From positions 620,001-684,000 of the forward strand of contig CAWGLV010000001.1 of assembly GCA_963823495.1 (NCBI GenBank): 64,000 nt of DNA, given 5' to 3'. The notes beneath the pieces are model-generated. The model made no database searches and was not told the origin of the DNA. It worked only from the letters and a program-made list of their open reading frames with translations. Source of the stretch: DATDAH01 sp963823495 (GTDB lineage Bacteria > Actinomycetota > Acidimicrobiia > Acidimicrobiales > DATDAH01). Positions within the stretch are counted from its first letter, which is position 1, and every line of letters begins with the position of its first letter. The translations under genes were made by a program, and so were the position numbers. This document shows positions 44,978-51,902 of this stretch, piece after piece.

Positions 44978-46524
44978 GTGCCCGACGTCGCCGGCCCGAT
45001 GCTGCAGTTCGAGGTGGACGGACAGCAGGTCGAGGTCGCCGATGACGGCGCGTCGCTGTTGGAGGTGCTCCGGGATCGCCTGGGGCTGCGCTCGGCCAAG
45101 GACGGCTGCAGTCCCCAGGGCCAGTGCGGCTGTTGCACGGTCCTGGTCGACGGCGCGCCCCGAGTGGCCTGTGTGACGCCGGCCCGCCGGGTGGTGGGGC
45201 GCCGGGTCACCACCCTCGACGGTCTGGCGCCCTCCGACCGGGAAGCCTGGGGCGAGGCCTTCTGGGCCACGGGGGCCAGCCAGTGCGGCTTCTGCACCCC
45301 GGGCATCGTGCTGCGCCTCGCGGGGCGCGGGCCAAGGGAGCCGACCCGGCCGACCGCGCCGTGGTCGACAGGGCACTGGCCGCCCACCTGTGTCGGTGTA
45401 CGGGGTGGGCGACGATCCGGGAGGCCGCGGTGGCCGTCGGTTCCCCCCCTGTTGCCCGCGACCGGACCGCCGCCGGTCGTCGGGCGGAGATCGAAGGCCG
45501 TTCTCCGCAGCGGGTCGGGCCGGAGGTTGCGCTCGGCGCCGGGGGCTTCGCCGACGACCGGGCCCCGGCCGACGCCCTCGTCGCCGTGCCCGACGGCCGG
45601 GGCGGCTACGCGACGGGGGAGACCCTCACCGAGGCCCGGCGGGCCGCCGGGAAGGTCCAGGGCCGGCGCACGACGGTCGAGCCGGAGTCGCCCCTGGAGG
45701 TCCCCCACGGGGAGTGGGACCTGACCCTGCGGACCACCTGGGTGGAGCCCGGCTACCTGGAGACGGACGCGTCGTGGTGCGAACCGGGCGGGGAGCCGGT
45801 GACGCCCTTGGCGAACGGCGGGGCGTTCGGGGGCAAGGCCGACTCACCGGTGGCCGGCGACGCCCGTCGGCTGGCCGACGAGCACGGCCGGGCCGTGCGG
45901 GTCCTCTGGGCCCGGGAGGACGCGGTGCGCCTCGGTCCCAAGCGGCCGCCGATCGCCGCCGGGCTCCGCCGGGACGGCACCGGGACGGTCCGGGTCGTGC
46001 GCACGCCGGGCATCGGCGAACGGTTCTCCCGGAGCGGGTTGGCGATCGAGGAGGTCGACGTCGCCGGCCCACCGACCTCGGCGGCCATCCGGGGGGCGGG
46101 CTGGGTCGAGGCCGCGGTGCTCCTGGCGGGGGCCCGGGGTGAGGTGGGCTGGATCGTGGCCCCCGACGGTGGCCGGGCGACGGCCGCGATCGTGGACGAT
46201 CGGATCCAGGTCCGGCTGGATGCCGGTGACCCGCTGGACGAGGTGGTGCTGCGCTCCTACGCCATCGGGGCGGCCCACATGGCCCTGAGCTGGGTGTGTT
46301 CGGAGGGCCTGGCCGTCGACGACGAGGGCGAGGTCCACGACCTGACCGTCCGGTCCTTCGGCATCCTGCGGGCCGCCGACATGCCCGAGGTCGAGGTGAC
46401 CATCCAGCCGTCCACCGCCGAGCCGGTCAACGGCTCCGATGCGGTGTTCGCCGCCGTGGCCGCGGCCGCGTGGCTGGATCAGGACTGCCCGCCCGAGTGG
46501 CCGACCGGCCACCATTACCGGTGA
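44978..46524 (+). CDS. Ferredoxin-xanthine dehydrogenase-like fusion, frameshifted
   Basis: The N-terminal ~150 residues are a xanthine-dehydrogenase small-subunit module: plant-type 2Fe-2S ('DGCSPQGQCGCCTVLVDG') and the helical 2Fe-2S domain ('ASQCGFCTPGIVLRL', 'HLCRCTGW'). It continues into a shortened molybdopterin-subunit-like part with 'PLANGGAFGGKADSPVAG' and 'VLWAREDAVRLGPKRPP'. The start frame (GTG 44978) and the frame holding 'HLCRCTGW' onwards differ by one base; a missing G in the run at about 45320-45324 would join them into 515 aa. This length is far below a full xanthine dehydrogenase, so catalytic capacity is doubtful. It may be an assembly error plus an unusual compact architecture. 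Confidence 0.8.
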
Positions 46525-46529
46525 GTGGG

Positions 46530-46535
46530 TAGCTT
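46530..46535 (+). promoter_or_regulatory. Putative -10 element TAGCTT for leaderless RidA gene
   Basis: TAGCTT ends 7 nt before ATG 46543. Confidence 0.45.
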
Positions 46536-46542
46536 CCCCGTC

Positions 46543-46893
46543 ATGACCAAGCCCGTGGGTGCCTACCGACCGATCGTGCGAGCCGGGGACTGGCTGGTCG
46601 TCTCCGGCCAGATCGGGCTGAAGGACGGCCGGCTCGTCGGCGGCGGCTTCCGGGCCGAGGTCGCCCAGTCACTGGACAACCTGGCCGGCCTGCTCGAAGG
46701 CGAGGGGTCCTCGCTGACCGAGGTGGTCAAGACCACCGTCTACCTGCGCCACATGGGCGACTACGGCATCCTCAACGAGGTCTGGCTGGAGCACTTCGGC
46801 GCCACCCTCCCCGCCCGGGCCGCCGTCGCCGTCAGCGAGCTGCCCCTCCACGCCCTGGTCGAGATCGAGGCCATGGCCTACACGGGCCCGTAG
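46543..46893 (+). CDS. RidA-family protein (imine/enamine deaminase)
   Basis: A 116-aa YjgF/RidA-like trimeric enzyme. 'GAYRPIVRAGDWLVVSGQIGL', 'VVKTTVYLRHMGDYGILNEV', and 'LPARAAVAVSELPLHALVEIEAMA' (in part) include the catalytic Arg and the usual closing Glu. It removes reactive 2-aminoacrylate-type intermediates. ATG 46543 is preferred to GTG 46525 because of the TAGCTT 7 nt upstream and the family N-terminus. Confidence 0.92.
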   Translation: MTKPVGAYRPIVRAGDWLVVSGQIGLKDGRLVGGGFRAEVAQSLDNLAGLLEGEGSSLTEVVKTTVYLRHMGDYGILNEVWLEHFGATLPARAAVAVSELPLHALVEIEAMAYTGP

Positions 46894-46894
46894 C

Positions 46895-46900
46895 TAGGAT
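46895..46900 (+). promoter_or_regulatory. Putative -10 element TAGGAT
   Basis: TAGGAT ends 6 nt before ATG 46907 of a small membrane ORF and begins just after the RidA stop. Confidence 0.45.
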
Positions 46901-46906
46901 CGCGCC

Positions 46907-47059
46907 ATGGGACCCGTGCTGATCGTGCTCGCTCTGCTGCTCCTGCCCGTGCTGGTCCTGATGGCCGGGGCCGTGCTGTCGGCCATCTTGGGCTGGTCGG
47001 TCAAGACCAGCGTCGACGCCGCCAACGAGGGCTCCGAGCTCCTCGAGCTCAACACCTGA
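46907..47059 (+). CDS. 50-aa single-span membrane protein
   Basis: A small ORF reading 'MGPVLIVLALLLLPVLVLMA' then 'GAVLSAILGWSVKTSVD' and an acidic end 'ANEGSELLELNT'. One long hydrophobic helix at residues 4-30 is followed by a short polar tail, so an inserted membrane peptide is likely. It starts 13 nt after the RidA gene and has its own TAGGAT 6 nt upstream. It is too short for a family call. The codon choice (GC third positions) fits real coding. Confidence 0.65.
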   Translation: MGPVLIVLALLLLPVLVLMAGAVLSAILGWSVKTSVDAANEGSELLELNT

Positions 47060-47071
47060 TCCCGACGTGAA

Positions 47072-47114
47072 CCGGCGCCCGATCGGGGCGCTGGGGCGCC
47101 TCGATCGGGCGCCA
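47072..47114. repeat. Family B palindrome, copy 2 (convergent junction)
   Basis: GGCGCCCGATC (47074-47084) pairs perfectly with GATCGGGCGCC (47103-47113), 18 nt apart. The spacer holds GGCGCTGGGGCGCC. It lies between the small membrane ORF and the converging GlnR gene, the same setting as copy 1 at 29107. Confidence 0.85.
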
Positions 47115-47128
47115 GAACAGACGATCCG

Positions 47129-47833
47129 TCAGCCCGCCCAGCGGGACTGACCGAAGCGGTAGCCCACCGAGCGCACCGTCTGGATCAGGCTGGCGTGCTC
47201 CTCGCCCAGCTTGGCCCGCAGGCGCCGGACGTGGACGTCCACCGTCCGGGCCCCGCCGTAGTACTCATAGCCCCAGACCCGGCTGAGCAGGGTCTCGCGG
47301 GTGAAGACCTTGCCCGGGTGCTGGGCCAGGAACTTCAACAGCTCGTACTCCATGTAGGTCAGGTCGAGCGGCCGACCGGCGATGACGGCCTGGTAGGTCT
47401 CGAGGTTGAGGACGAGCGGCTCGTACTCCACCAGCTCGGTCTGGACGCCGCCGCCGGATCGCCAGAACTGGTGGCGGAGCCGGGCCTCCAGCTCCCGGGG
47501 GTGGAAAGGGGAGAGGCAGAAGTCGTCATAGAGGTCCTCCCGCAACTCCAGCTCACCGAGCTGGGCGCCGGTGACGAGCAGCAGGACGGGGGAGACCGGC
47601 GCGTCCTGACGGCGCAGGGCCCGACAGAGGGCGAAGGCCCCTTCGGGATCGACGTCCGCGCAGATGACCGCGCCGCCCCAGCCCCCGTCGGGCTCGTTGC
47701 GGGTGGCCCCCACCTCGTCGCCCACGGCCTTCCAGGCGAAGCCGGACAGGTCCAGGGTCTGGACGAGGTCCGCCGGTGCCGGGTCCGGGAACACCAGGAC
47801 CGGCTCGGAGGAAGGGGCGGACGCCATGGCCAT
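47129..47833 (-). CDS. glnR: GlnR-type OmpR-family nitrogen regulator
   Basis: A 234-aa atypical response regulator. The C-terminal winged helix is strikingly GlnR-like: 'LDLTYMEYELLKFLAQHPGK', 'VFTRETLLSRVWGYEYYGGA', 'VDVHVRRLRAKLGEEHASLI' and 'QTVRSVGYRFG'. The N-terminal receiver-like domain has no clear phosphoacceptor ('GGAVICADVDPEGAF'), as in orphan GlnR proteins. GlnR controls nitrogen genes. It lies just downstream of glutamine synthetase on the same strand (13 nt gap). Start ATG 47833 is used, with ATG 47827 an alternative. Confidence 0.83.
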   Translation of the reverse strand: MAMASAPSSEPVLVFPDPAPADLVQTLDLSGFAWKAVGDEVGATRNEPDGGWGGAVICADVDPEGAFALCRALRRQDAPVSPVLLLVTGAQLGELELREDLYDDFCLSPFHPRELEARLRHQFWRSGGGVQTELVEYEPLVLNLETYQAVIAGRPLDLTYMEYELLKFLAQHPGKVFTRETLLSRVWGYEYYGGARTVDVHVRRLRAKLGEEHASLIQTVRSVGYRFGQSRWAG

Positions 47834-47846
47834 CAGTGTGCCCCGG

Positions 47847-49205
47847 CTACCAGACGGGGAGGTAACGGCCGAGCTCGAAGGGGGTGACCTGGGCCTTGTA
47901 CGCGGCCCACTCGTTGCGCTTGTTCCGCAGGAACCAGTCATGGACGTGCTCGCCCAGCGCTTCGGTGACCAGTTCGGAGCGCTCCATGGCGTCGAGGGCG
48001 TCGGCCAGCGACTGGGGGAGGGGGTGCAGGCCCTCGGCCTCCCGCTCCTCGGGGGTCAGCTCGAAGATGTTGCCCTGCTGGGGCTCAGGGAGGTCGTAGC
48101 CCTCCTCGACGCCCTTCATGCCGGCGGCCAGGAGCACCGAGTAGGCCAGATAGGGGTTGCACGCCGGGTCCGGCGCCCGGTACTCGATCCGGGTCGAGGA
48201 CTCCTTGCCTTGCTTGACCACCGGCACCCGGACCAGCGCCGACTGGTTGTTGCGTCCCCACGAGACGAACACCGGGGCCTCGAAGAGGGTCTGGGACCCG
48301 GTGCCGGTGCCCTGGACCAGGCGCTTGTAGGAGTTCACCAGCTGGTTGGTCACCGCGGTGATCTCGGGCGCGTGGTGCAGCAGCCCGGCGATGAAGTGGC
48401 GGGCCACCTTGGACAGGCCCATCTCGTCGCCCGGGTCGTGGAAGGCGTTGACGTCGCCTTCGAACAGGGACAGGTGGGTGTGCATGCCCGAGCCCTGCAC
48501 GCCCTCGAGGGGCTTGGGCATGAAGGTGGCGTAGACACCCCGCTCGAGGGCGATCTCCCGCACCACCAGGCGGGCGGTCATGATGCTGTCGGCCATGGAC
48601 AGGGCGTCGTCGTAGCGCAGGTCGATCTCGTGCTGGCTGGGGCTGTCCTCGTGGAAGCTGTACTCCACGGGGATGCTCATGGCCTCCAGGGTGTGGATGG
48701 TCCGCTTCCGCAGGTCGGAGGCCACGTCGGCCGTGGTCAGGTCGAAGTAGGAGCCGCTGTCGAGGGGGACCAGCGGGGTGGTCGGGTCGCCGTCGGCGAA
48801 GTAGAAGAACTCCAGTTCCGGCGCGCAGTAGAACGAGAAGCCGGCCTCGCGGGCCCGCTGCAGGTTGCGGCGCAGGATGCCCCGGGGGTCGCCCTCGAAG
48901 GGGCTGCCCTCGAGGTCCTCGATGTCACAGAACATCCGGGCCGAGTTGTCATCGGCCATCGACCAGGGCAGCAGTTCGAAGGTGCTGGCGTCGGGCCGGG
49001 CCAGGACGTCGGACTCCTGGAGGCGCGAGAAACCGTTGATGGCCGAGCCGTCGAAGTGCATGCCCTCGGCGAAGGCCGTCTCCAGCTCGGCGGGACTGAT
49101 GGCGAAACTCTTGAGTTGGCCCAGCACGTCGGTGAACCAGAGCCAGATGAGACGGACGCCGCGTTCCTCGACGGTGCGCAGCACGTACTCCTGCTGACGC
49201 TCCAT
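47847..49205 (-). CDS. glnA: Glutamine synthetase type I
   Basis: A 452-aa GS-I making glutamine from glutamate, ammonia and ATP. 'MHFDGSAINGFSRLQESD', 'FYCAPELEFFYF', 'EVEYSFHEDSPSQHEID'-type active site ('IPVEYSFHEDSPSQHEID' in part), 'GSGMHTHLSLFE', and 'STRIEYRAPDPACNPYLAYS' are present. The adenylylation Tyr context (NLYDLPPEE) reads 'NIFELTPEER', so the usual modified Tyr is absent, as in GlnA2-like enzymes. Start ATG 49205. The GlnR gene follows 13 nt later. It is divergent from GS-II. Confidence 0.96.
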   Translation of the reverse strand: MERQQEYVLRTVEERGVRLIWLWFTDVLGQLKSFAISPAELETAFAEGMHFDGSAINGFSRLQESDVLARPDASTFELLPWSMADDNSARMFCDIEDLEGSPFEGDPRGILRRNLQRAREAGFSFYCAPELEFFYFADGDPTTPLVPLDSGSYFDLTTADVASDLRKRTIHTLEAMSIPVEYSFHEDSPSQHEIDLRYDDALSMADSIMTARLVVREIALERGVYATFMPKPLEGVQGSGMHTHLSLFEGDVNAFHDPGDEMGLSKVARHFIAGLLHHAPEITAVTNQLVNSYKRLVQGTGTGSQTLFEAPVFVSWGRNNQSALVRVPVVKQGKESSTRIEYRAPDPACNPYLAYSVLLAAGMKGVEEGYDLPEPQQGNIFELTPEEREAEGLHPLPQSLADALDAMERSELVTEALGEHVHDWFLRNKRNEWAAYKAQVTPFELGRYLPVW

Positions 49206-49255
49206 GGGGCCATGATGACGCCAGTTCGGACGCCGTGGACCGGTTCCCGGGCCTC

Positions 49256-49272
49256 GTTCACATGGCGTTCAC
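49256..49272. promoter_or_regulatory. Candidate GlnR operator (11-bp spaced GTTCAC pair)
   Basis: GTTCAC occurs at 49256-49261 and again at 49267-49272, exactly 11 bp apart, with a weaker GTGCAAC following. Known GlnR sites use repeats at the same 11-bp period. The site lies in the 162-nt divergent gap between glnA and GS-II. Confidence 0.45.
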
Positions 49273-49367
49273 ATTTGTGCAACCGCAGCGAAATCGGCGA
49301 CCGTGATCCTGTTCCCACCCGTGGCCGATGGGTGTCTCCCATGCGGTCCCCGAGACAAGAGGTGAGC

Positions 49368-50381
49368 GTGACCTACAGGGCTGAGTACATGTGGATCGAC
49401 GGCACGGAGCCGACCGCCGAGATCCGCTCCAAGACCAAGATCGTCCCCGACGGCGGCGAGGTGGGCATCTGGGGCTTCGACGGCTCCAGCACCAACCAGG
49501 CCACCGGCGACAACTCCGACGTGGTCCTCCAGCCCGTCTTCACCTGCCCGGACCCGATCCGGGGGGGCGACAACATCCTGGTCCTCTGTGAGACCCAGCT
49601 GACTGCCGACCTCTCCGCGCACCCGACCAACACCCGGGCCATGGCCCGGGCGGCCATGGAGAAGTACGGCGACCAGGAGCCGATCTTCGGTCTCGAGCAG
49701 GAGTACACGATGCTGGTCCCGGGCTCGGGCTGGCCGTTCGGCTTCCCGACCCACGGCTACCCCGGTCCCCAGGGCCCGTACTACTGCGGCGTCGGCGCGG
49801 TGAAGATCGCCGGCCGCGACATCGTCGAGGAGCACACCACGATGTGCATCGAGGCCGGCCTGGCCATCTCGGGGACCAACGCCGAGGTCATGCCCGGCCA
49901 GTGGGAGTTCCAGATCGGCCCGGTGGACACCGTCACCGTGGGCGACCACCTGTGGGTGGCCCGCTACCTGCTGTACCGCCTGGGCGAGAAGTACAACGTG
50001 GAGATCTCCATCGATCCCAAGCCCATGAAGGGTGACTGGAACGGGGCCGGGATGCACACCAACTTCTCGACCAAGCAGATGCGTGAGGACTACGACGCCA
50101 TCATCGCCGCCTGTGAGGCCCTCGGCTCGCTCGGCAAGCCCGAGGAGCACCTCGTGGGCTACGGCGTCGGCATCGAGGACCGCCTCACCGGGGCGCATGA
50201 GACCCAGCGCTATGACCAGTTCAGCTACGGCGTGTCGGACCGGGGTGCCTCGGTCCGCATCCCGTGGCAGGTGGCCAAGGACGGCAAGGGCTACATCGAG
50301 GACCGTCGGCCCAACGCCAACGCCGATCCCTATGTGGTCGCCGCCCTGATGACCAACACCGTGTGCGAGTCGCTGGTCTAG
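49368..50381 (+). CDS. glnII: Glutamine synthetase type II (eukaryote-like)
   Basis: A 337-aa GS-II. 'YRAEYMWIDGTEPTAEIRSK', 'IWGFDGSSTNQATGDNSDV', 'EPIFGLEQEYTML', 'GPYYCGVGAVKIAGRDIVEEH' (in part), 'GAGMHTNFSTKQM' and 'SYGVSDRGASVRIPW' are GS-II signatures. Bacteria that keep GS-II also have GS-I, as here. GTG 49368 is set by AGAGG 5 nt upstream; GTG 49362 would add two residues. A strong hairpin at 50407-50450 ends the unit. Confidence 0.96.
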   Translation: MTYRAEYMWIDGTEPTAEIRSKTKIVPDGGEVGIWGFDGSSTNQATGDNSDVVLQPVFTCPDPIRGGDNILVLCETQLTADLSAHPTNTRAMARAAMEKYGDQEPIFGLEQEYTMLVPGSGWPFGFPTHGYPGPQGPYYCGVGAVKIAGRDIVEEHTTMCIEAGLAISGTNAEVMPGQWEFQIGPVDTVTVGDHLWVARYLLYRLGEKYNVEISIDPKPMKGDWNGAGMHTNFSTKQMREDYDAIIAACEALGSLGKPEEHLVGYGVGIEDRLTGAHETQRYDQFSYGVSDRGASVRIPWQVAKDGKGYIEDRRPNANADPYVVAALMTNTVCESLV

Positions 50382-50406
50382 GCCCCCGCGGTTCTCACGA
50401 GAGCGT

Positions 50407-50450
50407 CCACAGCCCGGGCCCGCCCGATCGAAGGCGACCCCGGGCTGTGG
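50407..50450 (+). terminator. Hairpin after glnII
   Basis: A perfect 12-bp inverted repeat: CCACAGCCCGGG (50407-50418) and CCCGGGCTGTGG (50439-50450), loop of 20 nt, 25 nt after the glnII stop. No T-tract, as is common at this GC content. Confidence 0.75.
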
Positions 50451-50515
50451 CGCGCCTGACCTCTTGTCGACGGGGCGCATTGACAGGGTCCGGTCGGTCG
50501 CCGACGCTGCGGGGG

Positions 50516-51850
50516 ATGGGTCTCCGGGACGTGGTGGCGGGCGCCGTCGTGGCGGGAGCGCTCCTGGTCGGGTGTTCCGACGACGGCGGGGGCGCGGCCC
50601 CGGAACCGGTCCCCTCCCCGGCGCCGCACGCGGTCGGGCTGGTCCAGGAGACCTACGTCGACGACTCCCGGTCGACGCCGGCCGACGACGAGGTCGCCGA
50701 GCGGCCCGAACGGATTCTGGTCACCGACGTCCTGTACCCGGCGGAGGGCGATGCCGGGTCGGCCCCGGTGGAGGAAGCGGCCCCCGATCCGGCCGGAGGT
50801 CCGTACCCCCTCGTGGTCTTCTCCCACGGTCTGGGCGGCTCCTTCGAGCTCTATCGGGGGTTGCTGGAGCAGTGGGCCGCGGCCGGCCATGTCGTGGCGG
50901 CACCCCGCTTCCCGCGCACCTACGAGGACACCCCGGGCGGCCTCGATGCCGCCGACGTGCAGGAGCAGCCCGGCGACGTCAGCTTCGTGATCGACCAGGT
51001 CCTCGACGCCACGGCGCGGAACGGCCCGCTCTCCGGGCTGGTCGACCCCGAGGCCATCGGCGTCGCCGGGCACTCCAACGGCGGGATCACCACCCTCGGC
51101 CTGGTGGCCAACAGCTGCTGTCGGGAGCCGCGGGCGCAGGCCGCGGTGGTGCTGGCGGGCACGGATGCGCCCTACGGCGGCGGCGAGTACGACCTGGCCG
51201 ATGCCTCGCCGATCCTGTTCGTCCACGGCACCGAGGACGAACAGCTCTCCTATGACGCCGCGGTTTCGATGTTCAACCGGGCGGCGGGACCCAAGGGCTT
51301 GCTCACCCTGGAGGGCGAGGACCACGGAGGGTGGTTCGCCGACGACCACCTGGCCGGGGTGGTCGAGGCCACGACGGACTTCCTCGCCGCCGAGCTGCGG
51401 GGGGACGAGGCCGCTCTGGAGCGGCTGGCCGACTTCGACGTGGCGGACATGGCCCTGGCGTGGGTGGCCGAAGAGGGGTCGACGGTCACGATCCCGACGA
51501 TCCCGAGGCCCGAGACGAACCGGATGGCGACCGTCACGCCCACCGACGACCTGACCGACGGGCAGTCGGTCACCGTCACCTGGGAGGGGTTCCTGCCCGA
51601 CGGGACGATCAACATCGTGCAGTGCGTCGGCGACGGGGAATCGGGCGGGAGTGCGGCCTGTGACCTCACCGACGCCTACATCCTCCAGCCCAACCCGACG
51701 GGCGAGGGCGCCACGCAGATCGACATCGTGGTGGGCCCGGTCGGCACCGGGGTCTGTGATGGCGCCCACCCCTGCACGATCGTGGTCAACGACTCCGCCC
51801 TCCAGGACGACGCCGCCATCATCCGCATCCCCATCACCTTCGCCGACTGA
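50516..51850 (+). CDS. Alpha/beta-hydrolase lipoprotein fused to a neocarzinostatin-like domain
   Basis: A 444-aa lipoprotein: 'VVAGAVVAGALLVGC' signal and lipobox. The hydrolase domain has 'YPLVVFSHGLGGSFELYRG' (oxyanion region), the nucleophile Ser in 'IGVAGHSNGGITT' and a C-terminal His in 'EGEDHGGWFAD', as in PAF-acetylhydrolase/chlorophyllase-like enzymes. Residues ~340-444 form a separate domain, 'DGQSVTVTWEGFLPDGTINI' and 'VQCVGDGESGG', typical of the neocarzinostatin family. This fold in actinobacteria is found in secreted chromophore- or ligand-binding proteins. The substrate is unknown. Start ATG 50516. Confidence 0.8.
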   Translation: MGLRDVVAGAVVAGALLVGCSDDGGGAAPEPVPSPAPHAVGLVQETYVDDSRSTPADDEVAERPERILVTDVLYPAEGDAGSAPVEEAAPDPAGGPYPLVVFSHGLGGSFELYRGLLEQWAAAGHVVAAPRFPRTYEDTPGGLDAADVQEQPGDVSFVIDQVLDATARNGPLSGLVDPEAIGVAGHSNGGITTLGLVANSCCREPRAQAAVVLAGTDAPYGGGEYDLADASPILFVHGTEDEQLSYDAAVSMFNRAAGPKGLLTLEGEDHGGWFADDHLAGVVEATTDFLAAELRGDEAALERLADFDVADMALAWVAEEGSTVTIPTIPRPETNRMATVTPTDDLTDGQSVTVTWEGFLPDGTINIVQCVGDGESGGSAACDLTDAYILQPNPTGEGATQIDIVVGPVGTGVCDGAHPCTIVVNDSALQDDAAIIRIPITFAD

Positions 51851-51858
51851 CACCGGGG

Positions 51859-51887
51859 TTGACATTTGTACCATACCCCCCTAGGGT
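51859..51887 (+). promoter_or_regulatory. Promoter of the copper operon (TTGACA-17-TAGGGT)
   Basis: TTGACA at 51859-51864 and TAGGGT at 51882-51887 are separated by 17 nt, the ideal sigma-70 distance. The -10 region lies inside a CsoR-type operator (51873-51889), so binding would block RNA polymerase. Confidence 0.75.
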
Positions 51888-51889
51888 AT
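51873..51889. promoter_or_regulatory. CsoR-type operator 1
   Basis: ATACCC-CCCTA-GGGTAT, a 17-bp inverted repeat over the -10 region. It fits the pattern RTACCYnnnnRGGGTAY, shared with sites at 53971 and 56609. Confidence 0.75.
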
Positions 51890-51902
51890 AGGCGAGGTGA
51901 TC

